Source: Sinorhizobium shofinae (GTDB taxonomy: Bacteria > Pseudomonadota > Alphaproteobacteria > Rhizobiales > Rhizobiaceae). From it: DNA of 64,000 nucleotides. A model generated the notes under the pieces. That model ran no database searches. It was given only the letters and a program-made list of their open reading frames with translations, and was not told the DNA's origin. Shown piece after piece: positions 48,272-56,512 of the stretch; positions within the stretch are counted from its first letter, which is position 1, and each line of letters starts with the position of its first letter. The stretch spans positions 1 to 64,000 of the forward strand of contig MBFK01000010.1 in assembly GCA_001704765.1 (NCBI GenBank), in the 5' to 3' direction. The position numbers and the translations under genes were made by a program.

Positions 48272-50562
48272 CGATTTTCACGAAACCGGCCGATGGTGTT
48301 TTTGCGCCTTACAACAGCGACGGCAGTGCGCGCTCCGTCGATAATCATGAGGTTCAGGTCTGGGGAACGGAAGTTGAGACTGTCATCAACGCCTTTATTT
48401 CCACCGGCGGACTGCTCTTCTCAAGCAAGGCGGCGCTCGATGCGGATCTGGCGCATGCCGCCAACTCAATGGCTTGGGTGATTGGTGACGCGACGACGGC
48501 GAACAATGGCGTCTATCGCAAGGTCGGCGCCTCCGGATCAGGCTCGTGGACTCGCGTCAGCGATCTGCCGTTCTCTTTCATCATCGCAAGCGATGTCGGA
48601 GCGGGCGCGCCGAATGCCATCCAGGCGACGACGAGCATTCCTGTCAGCGCGTCGGCGCTGATCTGGATGAACGTCTTTGAGGCGAATACGGGCTCGCCTG
48701 TCACCGTCAGCTTCAACGGCGGCTCGGCTCTGACGATTAAGACGAATGCTGGCAACAACGTCGCCGCTGGTGGCCTTGTGGCAGGCACGATCGTGCTCGG
48801 CATCGTTTCGGGAAGCACATTCCGCCTGGTCAGCGACCAAGCCAGCGCGGCGATCGTTGCTGCGGCCGAGGCGGCGCAGGCGGCGGCAGAGGCGGCTGCT
48901 GCTTCGATCAATCAGCGCATCTTCACTGCGCTGGCCGATGCGCAGGCGGCTACGATTCCTGCTGTCGTAAAGCTACTGCAAACACAGTTCCGCGCGCCCA
49001 ACTATGCTGTGCCGGCCACACTCGTTGGAGGCGCCCGCTATAGGCGCATCAGTTTTGCCGACCTCGGCTCGTACCCTGCGCTTTCGTATTTCCGCTCAGT
49101 TGACCGCTTTATGCCGGATGGTTCGACCGATGCCACCAACGGCGGCTATTGGGTGATCGATGAGGCAGTCATCGATATTCGGATGCTGGGCGCGGTTCTC
49201 GATGGGACGGACAATGGCAATACTGCGGCCATCCAGGCGATGGCGTCTTTCGAGCAGGCGAGATCGGCAAAAGACGCCGTGATAAGGCTCCCGGCTGGCG
49301 ATATCCTTTTGTCCGGTGCTGTGAACGTCACCGATAGAAATCTGCGGATCGTCGGCGAAGGTTTCAACGAAACGAGGCTGCGCTACACATCTGGTTCCGC
49401 CACAATAAATTTTCTAAGCACAGACACGACGGGAACTCCGGCAAATGCTCACACGCTAGAAACGGACGGATTGACCATTGTCGCCGATGTTGTTTCCGCT
49501 GCGGGCGCTGGACCGGTTGCGATCAACGCCGCGTGGTCTTACACCGGGTCGGCTGGTGTCGGACGCGCGATTTTCAAGAACACGCACATCATCGGTGCGG
49601 CCGCCGGCAAATGGTGGCAGAAGGGCATTCGCCTTGTCGATGCAGCCCGTGTAACATTCGACAATGTCGAGATATACAATCTCGACGGGCATCAAACATG
49701 CCTCTCACCGGCCGCTGTTGAGATCGTGCGCAACAATGCGTCCAATATCACCGGATTTTTCGCCTCGAATTTCTGGCTTGGCCGATTCGTTAACGGTTTT
49801 CTTTTTAGTCAGGCCGCGGCTGCAGTGACGACGGGCACGATTGAGGGCATCTATCTTGCCAACGGCGAGATCGTCAACGTCGCTTACGGAATTCAAGAGG
49901 ACAACGCCGCGCTGGCGAATGCCTTCTTCGATAGCGTCGCAATGACGAATGTCCATATCAACGCATCCCGCGCCTTCGTTCTCGCCGGCCGAAGCCGCGG
50001 GCTGCGAATGAATGAATGCTACTGTTTTGCGCAGAATTTCGGCGACAGCACGCCCGCTCCCCTCGAAGCTGGCTTCAAATTCCGGCTTCAATCGGATGGC
50101 CTGATCCTGGGAGCGGGAAACAGCTTCACCCGATCGCCGTCAATTACCGCTGTCGCCCCGCTCATCCTTTTCCCTGATATGGGGTCGGTGAATTGGGCGC
50201 GTGTTGATGGTAATCAGATGTCCGATTGGGAGTATGTCGCAAACAGCACCGGTGCTTTGTCGGACTTGCCACTGAAGCTCTTCATCGGCAAGAACAGCTA
50301 CATCAATATGTCCACCCTCACCCCCGCTGGGCTGGGGTTTAAGGGGAATATGACGACTATTGGGGGGAACGGCTCCGTCGCCACCGGTACCGTCATAAAT
50401 TTCGGCCATACGTTCAGCGGCGCGCCAGCAGTTGTGGCCGTATATCGCGGGAACTCGACTTCAGTTCGAGTGTGGGTAGACGCTGTCACGACAACGGGGT
50501 TCACACTCCGCCATGACGGGGCAGGAAACCAAACGTTTTCATGGGGGGCCGTTGGGACCTAA
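48268..50562 (+). CDS. Tailspike/receptor-binding protein with pectate-lyase-like beta-helix
   Basis: A 764-residue protein. The N-terminal about 180 residues (TKPADGVFAPYNSDGSARSV, the Ala-rich stalk AAAEAAQAAAEAAAASINQ at about 195-215) look like a virion-anchoring and trimerising stem. Residues about 290-640 form a right-handed beta-helix of the pectate-lyase-3 type, beginning IDIRMLGAVLDGTDNGNTAA and with repeated short strands. The last 75 residues (NFGHTFSGAPAVVAVYRGN) resemble a phage C-terminal carbohydrate-binding or chaperone-like domain. It probably binds or cleaves surface polysaccharide such as LPS, EPS or K-antigen. A catalytic residue cannot be assigned. Confidence 0.85.
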   Translation: MTIFTKPADGVFAPYNSDGSARSVDNHEVQVWGTEVETVINAFISTGGLLFSSKAALDADLAHAANSMAWVIGDATTANNGVYRKVGASGSGSWTRVSDLPFSFIIASDVGAGAPNAIQATTSIPVSASALIWMNVFEANTGSPVTVSFNGGSALTIKTNAGNNVAAGGLVAGTIVLGIVSGSTFRLVSDQASAAIVAAAEAAQAAAEAAAASINQRIFTALADAQAATIPAVVKLLQTQFRAPNYAVPATLVGGARYRRISFADLGSYPALSYFRSVDRFMPDGSTDATNGGYWVIDEAVIDIRMLGAVLDGTDNGNTAAIQAMASFEQARSAKDAVIRLPAGDILLSGAVNVTDRNLRIVGEGFNETRLRYTSGSATINFLSTDTTGTPANAHTLETDGLTIVADVVSAAGAGPVAINAAWSYTGSAGVGRAIFKNTHIIGAAAGKWWQKGIRLVDAARVTFDNVEIYNLDGHQTCLSPAAVEIVRNNASNITGFFASNFWLGRFVNGFLFSQAAAAVTTGTIEGIYLANGEIVNVAYGIQEDNAALANAFFDSVAMTNVHINASRAFVLAGRSRGLRMNECYCFAQNFGDSTPAPLEAGFKFRLQSDGLILGAGNSFTRSPSITAVAPLILFPDMGSVNWARVDGNQMSDWEYVANSTGALSDLPLKLFIGKNSYINMSTLTPAGLGFKGNMTTIGGNGSVATGTVINFGHTFSGAPAVVAVYRGNSTSVRVWVDAVTTTGFTLRHDGAGNQTFSWGAVGT

Positions 50563-50566
50563 ACCC

Positions 50567-50686
50567 ATGCCTTATGAATTGCTTCTGGCTTGCCGTCTGT
50601 CGGGGCAGATTTCCGAGAACCAATGGCGAGAGCAAGTTCGGGCAGGTCGTCACCGATCCCGGTTGGCGTCACTCATCCCTGAGTAA
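50567..50686 (+). CDS. 39-aa ORF after the tailspike
   Basis: Starts MPYELLLACRLSGQISENQW and ends LASLIPE, 5 bp after the tailspike stop. Similar short 'LLLAC.LSGQIS..QW' peptides occur in rhizobial phage-like regions as I recall, but I cannot verify that. No strong ribosome site, so it could be translated by reinitiation from the tailspike. Confidence 0.4.
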   Translation: MPYELLLACRLSGQISENQWREQVRAGRHRSRLASLIPE

Positions 50687-50687
50687 C

Positions 50688-50704
50688 TTCGCCAAGTTGG
50701 CGAA
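50688..50704. promoter_or_regulatory. Palindrome TCGCCAAGTTGGCGA, copy 1
   Basis: TTCGCCAA-G-TTGGCGAA, immediately after the 39-aa ORF. The central 15-mer recurs identically at 50943-50959 (flanked there by AAG/CTT, 50941-50961). Two copies of the same palindrome 254 bp apart suggest an operator or origin motif rather than chance. Confidence 0.5.
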
Positions 50705-50706
50705 CC

Positions 50707-50916
50707 CTCGGGCGGCCATGCCAGACGCTGTTCACAAAGGTTAGCCACGGGGGCGGCGCACATCGCGCCTGCTATCGCCCGCAGTGGAACCGTTTCCATG
50801 AGTTCGTGGCTGAGTGGAACATTGAAAATGCGCGGCGTCGAGCCAGACGGGACGAGCGACCGCACTACCGCGATCAATGCGGCGGTTACCGTTCAAGACC
50901 TCCGAGAGGGCGGTAA
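50707..50916 (+). pseudogene. Truncated copy of the HTH replication-type gene
   Basis: About 70 codons in one frame with SHGGGAHRACYRPQWNRF then HEFVAEWN, closely like SHGGMSHRASYQPNWAKM then RAILADWE of the intact HTH protein at 44831. The frame before about 50707 is lost in the palindrome region and the rest ends at a stop at 50914-50916. It is evidence that a second related gene was partly deleted. Confidence 0.5.
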
Positions 50917-50940
50917 CGAGGTGCAAGGCGGAGAGCTAGC

Positions 50941-50961
50941 AAGTCGCCAAGTTGGCGACTT
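50941..50961. promoter_or_regulatory. Palindrome AAGTCGCCAAGTTGGCGACTT, copy 2
   Basis: 10-bp perfect arms around one central base. It contains the same TCGCCAAGTTGGCGA core as copy 1. Confidence 0.5.
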
Positions 50962-51022
50962 GCAGCCAGACGGACTGAGGCGTTTGAAGGCTCGCTCAAC
51001 TGAGGTGGAAACTACTCATTCA

Positions 51023-51065
51023 GTGAGGCGATATCACCTCTTTGACTGTGGTGAAAACGCCTCAC
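51023..51065. terminator. Nested inverted repeat between convergent genes
   Basis: GTGAGGCG ... CGCCTCAC outer arms, with an inner CACC/GGTG pair. It lies after the minus-strand operon ending at 51123 and may terminate it. No T-tract. Confidence 0.35.
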
Positions 51066-51122
51066 AAACCGATAGAAGTAACCGATCGAATAAACCGAAA
51101 GCGACGCACGGCGCTTGTGGCT

Positions 51123-51296
51123 TTAATTTGTCTCGGCAATCAGCCGTCGAACGCGCTCTAACGCGCTTCCGCGCGTCGCGGCGAGATATTCGTGCTCCAT
51201 ACGGTCGAGCAGCGGTTGCGCGATCGGGCCCCGCCTGTCGACGAGCTCGGCGCAGATCAGCAACATCTGTTCTATTCTTTGCAGCGATATCGTCAT
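51123..51296 (-). CDS. 57-aa protein, coupled to the 86-aa gene
   Basis: A short frame starting MTISLQRIEQMLLICAELVD and ending RVRRLIAETN. Its ATG overlaps the stop of the preceding gene as ATGA, which strongly supports translation. Helical, no recognised family. Confidence 0.6.
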   Translation of the reverse strand: MTISLQRIEQMLLICAELVDRRGPIAQPLLDRMEHEYLAATRGSALERVRRLIAETN

Positions 51297-51553
51297 TGCC
51301 TGGATTCTCCCCCAGAGACGCGTGCTTTCGCGGTTGCCAGACGGTCTCTCCGGGAGATAGCCTTATCCCGCTCGGCGTCGAGGCGGTCGAATATGAGCCA
51401 AAGATTCTCTTCCATGTGCGGGTAGCGCTCGATTATCTCTGCGCATTGAGCGAGCGCGATTTCTATGTTCTCAAGTGTGGGCCGATAATCGCGAACGCTT
51501 GGACGTGCCCAGTTCGGTCTGTTTGCTGCCGCTTTTCGCCGCGTCTGAGGCAT
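51293..51553 (-). CDS. 86-aa hypothetical protein of the element
   Basis: An 86-residue protein starting MPQTRRKAAANRPNWARPSV with a central helical part (TLENIEIALAQCAEIIERYP) and a charged C-terminus ending SGGESRQ. GGAGAGG lies at proper spacing before the ATG at 51553. First gene of a two-gene minus-strand unit. Function unknown; a role in regulation or capsid-size control can only be guessed from its position. Confidence 0.6.
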   Translation of the reverse strand: MPQTRRKAAANRPNWARPSVRDYRPTLENIEIALAQCAEIIERYPHMEENLWLIFDRLDAERDKAISRRDRLATAKARVSGGESRQ

Positions 51554-51731
51554 TGATCCTCTCCTCGTCAACGCGTTTCCAATGAGAACGGGTTATCTTC
51601 GAGTTATAATGAACTCGTGGCGGGTATGCAAATCGGCCAGCCGCTCCTTCCTTGGAGATCGCCTTTCCCCGGGCCGCTGCCTTCTTATTCCGAGAGACCT
51701 GGCGATAGGGGTAGATCGACGTAAGACGTTT

Positions 51732-52208
51732 TCATTTGCTCTTGCTGAGTTTGTGGACAGTTTCGTCCAACTTGGAAATCACGTCGCGGAATAACTCCGC
51801 GTTTTCAGTGACATCGCGCATTACTTCGTTGAAGTCCTTGTTCTCCCTGAGAGCGTGTGTCTGTCCGTTCAATTCGCGGAGTGCGTAAGCCAGCTTTGTT
51901 AGCGTTCCCGAAGTTTCGGCAGAGAAGCGCACGAGGGCGCGCAGATCGGGTTCGGATTCGCCGTTAGCGAGAGCTTCGATAAGTTGGCTTGAGGCCGTCT
52001 GAAATGCCGCAATCGCCGCCGCGTGGTTCTTCACGTCGGCGGCTAACGGGCTAACCCTCTCGTCGGTCATGAGCCCAATTTGGCAAAGGCGGCGAATCGC
52101 TTCCGCGCGCGTGCGAATGCGATTCTTAAAGCCCCACTCGTCAATTGCCTCCGCCTCGGACGGTGATAGCATCAGCTGAAACTTGATCGTCTTGAGTTCG
52201 TCGCCCAC
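51732..52208 (-). CDS. Ribbon-helix-helix DNA-binding protein with coiled-coil tail
   Basis: A 158-residue protein starting with GTG after GGGAGATTTTGCC. The N-terminal 45 residues form a ribbon-helix-helix-type module (IKFQLMLSPSEAEAIDEWGF then NRIRTRAEAIRRL), near-identical in its second half to the divergent gene at 52364. The rest is a long helical, probably coiled-coil, C-terminus ending DETVHKLSKSK. It likely oligomerises on the operator array between the genes. An upstream ATG at 52259 is less likely. Confidence 0.75.
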   Translation of the reverse strand: MGDELKTIKFQLMLSPSEAEAIDEWGFKNRIRTRAEAIRRLCQIGLMTDERVSPLAADVKNHAAAIAAFQTASSQLIEALANGESEPDLRALVRFSAETSGTLTKLAYALRELNGQTHALRENKDFNEVMRDVTENAELFRDVISKLDETVHKLSKSK

Positions 52209-52242
52209 GGCAAAATCTCCCTTTCCTACCCCAATATTCCAG

Positions 52243-52337
52243 TTCCATCGGTTCCGCAATAAATGGAACTTCCATCTATCGCTTGACGGTGTCGCAAAAC
52301 TCGTCCATCTCTATCCATCATAGATGGAAGTGATGGA
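52243..52337. promoter_or_regulatory. Operator array between divergent RHH genes
   Basis: The hexamer TCCATC, or its complement GATGGA, occurs at 52244, 52271, 52304, 52314, 52323 and 52332. The last four are 10, 9 and 9 bp apart, two direct then two inverted. A 12-bp inverted repeat ACTTCCATCTAT / ATAGATGGAAGT (52268-52279 and 52320-52331) spans the gap. This is the pattern expected for cooperative RHH binding and autoregulation. Confidence 0.65.
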
Positions 52338-52363
52338 GGTTTTTCTTGCGAGAGAGTACGACG

Positions 52364-52537
52364 ATGATCAAGTCAGAGCGATTTCAGATGCTCATGGACA
52401 AGCCGACCTTGGCCGCCGTGGATGATTGGGGATTCGCCAACCGAATTAGGACGAGGGCTGAGGCAATCCGTCAGCTCATTCAGGCCGGGCTCAAAGCCTC
52501 AGACGCGGAAATGAAAAAAGGCGAAGCGCGGGCCTAG
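52364..52537 (+). CDS. Short ribbon-helix-helix protein
   Basis: 57 residues, starting MIKSERFQMLMDKPTLAAVD and containing DDWGFANRIRTRAEAIRQLI, matching the RHH part of the divergent protein at 51732. A single-domain repressor or antirepressor of the Arc/Omega type, likely dimeric. Its stop lies inside the hairpin that follows. Confidence 0.75.
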   Translation: MIKSERFQMLMDKPTLAAVDDWGFANRIRTRAEAIRQLIQAGLKASDAEMKKGEARA

Positions 52538-52557
52538 GAAACTCCGCTTCGCCTTTT
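52516..52557. terminator. Bidirectional terminator after the short RHH gene
   Basis: AAAAGGCGAAGCG ... CGCTTCGCCTTTT, 13-bp perfect arms with a T-run on both sides. It separates the RHH gene from the gene at 52579. Confidence 0.75.
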
Positions 52558-52578
52558 GGTGCATCGAAAGGAATTCAA

Positions 52579-53274
52579 ATGCACAGAGAAGATAATACTA
52601 ATACACACGAAATTTCAAGACGCGCTGTGCTCAGCGGTGCAGTTGCGCTCGCGTCCTCGCCGGGCAGCGCCGCGATCGCGTTCGACTTCAGCCCGCTCGA
52701 CCGGATGATTGATGCCTACCAGACCCTGCAGGAGCGGCGGGCGAAGGTTGCCGAGGAAATCGAGCGCGTGACCTATGACCCTGATCAACCCTGGGCTCCA
52801 GAGGTGCTTCTCTCGGAGGTTTGCGCACATGAACTCGAATATCCGCCGCACCTAAGACGCAAGGTGTTCTTTGCTGAGGACAGGATCCGAAAGTTCTTTG
52901 CGTTGGAGCGTGGCTGGGAGCCCAAGAACAAGAAGAGGCAGGAGCGACTTGATCGCGATTGCGATGCTGCCCTCAAACTCTTCGCTGAACGCGTGGCGGA
53001 GCGGCAAGCATGGATAAGCCGGATAGGGCTGGACGTGCTCGAGAAACAATTCGACGAGATTTCCGGCCAGATATCGCGCCTCGAGGACACCATCTGCGCC
53101 TACAAGTGCACTTCTGTGAGCGAAGCGATGACCCTTGCGGCGTTCGCAGATACCTGGATTCCAGACAATGAAATCACCTTCGGGCGGCGAAGCAAGATCC
53201 TGAGATCGATCTCGGCGTTTGCGGTCGCGTCTTACCGGAAAATCGATGGAGAGAGGCGTGGCGTCAGGACTTAA
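52579..53274 (+). CDS. Tat-signal, coiled-coil hypothetical protein
   Basis: A 231-residue protein. SRRAVLSGAVALASSPGSAA at about 14-33 looks like a twin-arginine signal, followed by long charged helices (RRAKVAEEIERVTYDPDQ, FDEISGQISRLEDTICAY). No enzymatic motif is recognised. AAAGGAATTCAA precedes the ATG. It overlaps the next gene by 29 bp. Whether it is really exported is uncertain; such RR-led proteins also occur in other rhizobial integrated elements. Confidence 0.7.
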   Translation: MHREDNTNTHEISRRAVLSGAVALASSPGSAAIAFDFSPLDRMIDAYQTLQERRAKVAEEIERVTYDPDQPWAPEVLLSEVCAHELEYPPHLRRKVFFAEDRIRKFFALERGWEPKNKKRQERLDRDCDAALKLFAERVAERQAWISRIGLDVLEKQFDEISGQISRLEDTICAYKCTSVSEAMTLAAFADTWIPDNEITFGRRSKILRSISAFAVASYRKIDGERRGVRT

Positions 53275-53668
53275 ACTCGACCGCTCGCTGATTGGGCCTG
53301 AAACGCCGCTGCGCCTGGCGCTGGCCGCCTCGATCGCATTTCCTGACGGTTCGATGACCGTCAGCGGACTGCGACGCGAAGCAGCTCGCGGGCGCCTCGA
53401 CATAGAGACCATCGCCGGCAAGCAGTACACGACGCTCGCTGCCATCAATCGCATGAGAGAACAATGCCGAGAAAATCGAAGGGGGCAAGGCTCCACTTTC
53501 GAAAGGCCCGCTCCGGCCGGCCTGCCGTCTGGGTCATCCTCGACGGAACAACAGAACGCAGCACTGGCTGCGGCGAGGATGATCGCCGAGGGGCTGAAGA
53601 GGCCCTCCAGCGCTACCTTGCAGAAAAGCATCGGCCGGACTGGCGCCACGGGGAGCCTGCAGAAGTAG
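53246..53668 (+). CDS. Excisionase-like MerR/AlpA-type HTH protein
   Basis: A 140-residue protein. Residues 46-75 or so, SGLRREAARGRLDIETIAGKQYTTLAAINRM when split around the GK, have the winged-helix order of excisionases (SxLRRE...GRL......GK.Y.T...I.RM). A Ser/Pro-rich tail overlaps the integrase start by 205 bp in another frame, a common xis/int layout. It probably directs excision of the element. Confidence 0.65.
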   Translation: MERGVASGLKLDRSLIGPETPLRLALAASIAFPDGSMTVSGLRREAARGRLDIETIAGKQYTTLAAINRMREQCRENRRGQGSTFERPAPAGLPSGSSSTEQQNAALAAARMIAEGLKRPSSATLQKSIGRTGATGSLQK

Positions 53669-54606
53669 CGGTCGCCGACGTGCTTGGCTTCTACGGCCAG
53701 CAGCGCGCGGCCGAACTGGCGCACCCTGAGTTGGTCGGCTGGCACATGACGCATCTGCTCGCCTTTTTTGGCGACAAGATGTGCGCGCAGGTCGACGGGG
53801 CGTCATGCCGCGCCTATGTCGCGTCTCGCGTCGGGGGAAGGATCGGGAAAAGGGCGGTCAAACCGGGCACGGCGCGCCGTGAGTTGGAGACGCTGCAGGC
53901 CGCGCTCAGCTTCGCCTACAAGGAAAAGAAGCTCCTCTATCCCGTACCTGTGACCCTTCCAGCCAAGGCGCCAGCGCGCGAACGATGGCTGACGAGATCA
54001 GAGGCGGCGCGCCTGCTCGCCGGGGCGCTTGGCATTGTACCAACCGCTATCGACATCGAGAGCAAGGAGCCGGTTAAGTGGGGCAGGATGTTCAAGCCCG
54101 TCTACCACGTCGCGCGGTTCATCCTCATTGGCCTCTACAGCGGTACGCGACACGAGGCCATATTGGGGCTGCGATGGGGCGTCAATTCGTCCGGCGGATG
54201 GTTCGACCTGGCGCACGGTGTCATGTACAGGAGAGGGCAGGGCCAGGCCGAAACAAATAAGCGCCGGCCGCCTGTGCCGATCCCCGAGAATCTGCTGGCC
54301 CACGTCGAGCGCTGGCGGCGTATCACTGTCAACGGCCCAGTTGAGTATGCCGGCCGGCTCATCAAGAAGGAGCGGCGCGGTTGGGACCGGGCGCGCGCGC
54401 TCGCCGACCTCGGCGAGGACGTCACGCCGCACATCATGAAGCACACTTGCATTACCTGGATGCTTCAGCGCGGCATTCCGATTTGGGAAGTGTCCGGCTT
54501 CACCGGGACTTCGGAGAAGGTCATTCGAGAGACTTACGGCCATCATTCGCCACATCATCTGGCGACCGCGAAAAGGCGGTTCCATGGGCGAAACTTGGGC
54601 AATTAG
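53464..54606 (+). CDS. int: Tyrosine recombinase (integrase)
   Basis: A 380-residue integrase with an N-terminal arm-binding part, a core-binding domain (LAFFGDKMCAQVDGASCRAY) and a catalytic domain. Expected residues: Arg in LYSGTRHEAILGLRW, the H-x-x-(R/K)-H box as HIMKHTCITWM with Lys in place of Arg, and the nucleophile Tyr in IRETYGHHSP. The usual Gly-His before it reads GFTG. This variant pattern is seen in several rhizobial integrases as I recall. It sits next to the reconstituted tRNA-Val end and would insert into the tRNA. Confidence 0.92.
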   Translation: MPRKSKGARLHFRKARSGRPAVWVILDGTTERSTGCGEDDRRGAEEALQRYLAEKHRPDWRHGEPAEVAVADVLGFYGQQRAAELAHPELVGWHMTHLLAFFGDKMCAQVDGASCRAYVASRVGGRIGKRAVKPGTARRELETLQAALSFAYKEKKLLYPVPVTLPAKAPARERWLTRSEAARLLAGALGIVPTAIDIESKEPVKWGRMFKPVYHVARFILIGLYSGTRHEAILGLRWGVNSSGGWFDLAHGVMYRRGQGQAETNKRRPPVPIPENLLAHVERWRRITVNGPVEYAGRLIKKERRGWDRARALADLGEDVTPHIMKHTCITWMLQRGIPIWEVSGFTGTSEKVIRETYGHHSPHHLATAKRRFHGRNLGN

Positions 54607-54626
54607 GAAAAGGAAAGGAAGCGGTT

Positions 54627-54745
<119 letters not shown>

Positions 54746-54910
54746 ATCCGATGCGGCGCATAGACCATAAAACCGGCGTCCGCGTCAATAGGCTATTCGA
54801 AGGTTTTTTGACAGAATTTCGGCGCCGCTGGCGGGGCGGGATTGCGATGGGTCGCGTTCGGCATTTTGCGCGCTGCAGGCGCATCAAGCAGGCTAAATGA
54901 TTGAAATAGC

Positions 54911-54941
54911 AAAAGCCGCTGCCGGATGCACGCGCAGCGGC
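54911..54941 (-). terminator. Terminator after cpdR
   Basis: GCCGCTGC / GCAGCGGC stem, followed on the minus strand by TTTTGC. 115 bp after the stop at 55056; a second stem CGATCCCC / GGGGATCG (about 54947-54976) precedes it. The remaining 54746-55055 gap shows no gene. Confidence 0.65.
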
Positions 54942-55055
54942 CTATACGATCCCCAGGTCCTGGCGGGCGGGGATCGTAAGGGGAAATTGTTCGAGCAGAT
55001 CGACCGGCCCGCGACTTTGCAGAGCAATTCCGGGACACTGGCGTGAGCCGGTGGA

Positions 55056-55418
55056 TTAGGCGGCCAGCATCTTGTTGACCTCGTTGACGAGGTCGCGAAG
55101 GTGGAAGGGCTTGGAGAGGACCTTGGCGTCCTTCGGGGCCTTCGAGTCCGGGTTCAGCGCGACGGCGGCAAAGCCGGTGATGAACATCACCTTCAGGTCC
55201 GGATCGAGCTCGGTTGCCCGGCGGGCAAGCTCGATGCCATCCATCTCGGGCATGACGATATCGGTCAGGAGGAGCGAAAAGGGCTCTTCGCGAAGCCGGT
55301 CGTAGGCGCTGGCGCCGTTGTCGTAGGACAGGACCTTGTAGCCCGCCTTTTCCAACGCCTTCACGAGGAAGCGGCGCATGTCGTTGTCGTCTTCGGCAAG
55401 GAGGATTTTCGCAGTCAT
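55056..55418 (-). CDS. cpdR1: Single-domain response regulator CpdR
   Basis: A 120-residue receiver domain only. The acidic pair is ED at 9-10, the phospho-acceptor D53 lies in LLLTDIVMPEMDG, T/S in MFITGFAA and Lys in LSKPFHLRDL. Family knowledge: unphosphorylated CpdR directs ClpXP to cell-cycle substrates under CckA/ChpT control and is needed for symbiosis in S. meliloti. Gene position next to an amidohydrolase and mmgR matches that species. Confidence 0.93.
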   Translation of the reverse strand: MTAKILLAEDDNDMRRFLVKALEKAGYKVLSYDNGASAYDRLREEPFSLLLTDIVMPEMDGIELARRATELDPDLKVMFITGFAAVALNPDSKAPKDAKVLSKPFHLRDLVNEVNKMLAA

Positions 55419-55608
55419 GAATTCAGCCGTGGCTACTTCTTTTCAATGCTTATGGGGTGCGGCAGCCTAGCAAACCGCAACAGCGTAAATATCCGGTGAA
55501 CGGGAGCGGTCAACCCCCGAAACCGGCGGGAGGCCACTATGGACACAGAGGCGGCCAACTGGCAACATGATCCGAACAGCAAGATCCGCATATGGTAAAA
55601 GGGTTCCG

Positions 55609-56490
55609 ATGGGGGAAGTCGCCGAGTGGGACGTGTTCGAGGTTTTGGAACCCGCGAGCCAGCGGATCCCCTTCGTGTTCAATTCCCCGCACAGCGGCCG
55701 GTATTATCCCCAATCCTTTCTCGATCAGTCGCGGCTTGATTCGCATTCGATCCGCCGGTCGGAGGATCACTTCGTCGACGAACTCTTCCAAAGTGCAACG
55801 CTTCTGGGAGCACCGCTGCTGCGGGCCCATTTCCCGCGCGCCTTTCTCGACGTCAACCGCGAACCCTACGAGCTCGACCCGCGCATGTTCGAGGGGCCGC
55901 TGCCGGCCCACGCCAACATCAGTTCGATGCGGGTCGCCGGCGGGCTTGGAACAGTGCCGCGACTGGTGGCCGAGAACATGGAAATCTATCGTAGCCGCTT
56001 TCCGGTCGAGGAGGCGCTGGCGCGTATAGAGGCGATCTACAAACCCTACCATGCGACGCTCAGGAAGCTGATCGCCCGCACCCATGTCCAGTTCGGCATG
56101 GCGGTGCTCATCGACTGCCATTCGATGCCTGGAAACGTTCACTTGGCAGGAAGCGGCCAGCGCCCGGATTTCATCATCGGCGACCGTTACGGAACGAGCG
56201 CCGCCGCGGAACTGTCACGCGTTGCGGTCGAGCTCCTGGAGCAGCTCGGCTATGCGGTGACCCGCAACAAGCCCTATGCCGGCGGCTTCATCACCGAGCA
56301 TTACGGCCGGCCGACGCGCGGGCTCCACGCGCTTCAGATCGAGATCAACCGCAGCCTTTATATCGACGAGGCGACGCTGGTCAAAAAGCCGGGTTTTGCC
56401 GCCCTGGCGACCGATCTTGCGACCTTCGTCGCAGCGCTGGCGCGCCAAGTGGAGGATTACGGCGCCTACCTGCCGCTTGCCGCGGAGTAG
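55609..56490 (+). CDS. N-formylglutamate amidohydrolase family protein
   Basis: A 293-residue member of the HutG-like FGase family. FVFNSPHSGRYYP carries the first zinc His (about 26), RSEDHFVDEL the second acidic/His ligand, then LLRAHFPRAFLDVNREPYEL, MAVLIDCHSMPG and ITEHYGRPTRGLHALQIEINR with further ligands. It hydrolyses N-formyl-glutamate or a related formyl amide. The start at 55609 follows AAGGG; another ATG at 55567 is possible. Confidence 0.88.
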   Translation: MGEVAEWDVFEVLEPASQRIPFVFNSPHSGRYYPQSFLDQSRLDSHSIRRSEDHFVDELFQSATLLGAPLLRAHFPRAFLDVNREPYELDPRMFEGPLPAHANISSMRVAGGLGTVPRLVAENMEIYRSRFPVEEALARIEAIYKPYHATLRKLIARTHVQFGMAVLIDCHSMPGNVHLAGSGQRPDFIIGDRYGTSAAAELSRVAVELLEQLGYAVTRNKPYAGGFITEHYGRPTRGLHALQIEINRSLYIDEATLVKKPGFAALATDLATFVAALARQVEDYGAYLPLAAE

Positions 56491-56512
56491 CTGGCAATCA
56501 CCCTGCGCTGCC

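Noticed and set aside
50798..51556. 252-codon plus-strand frame in the element
   Set aside because: It crosses palindromes and is antisense to the better supported 86- and 57-aa genes; no protein-like pattern.
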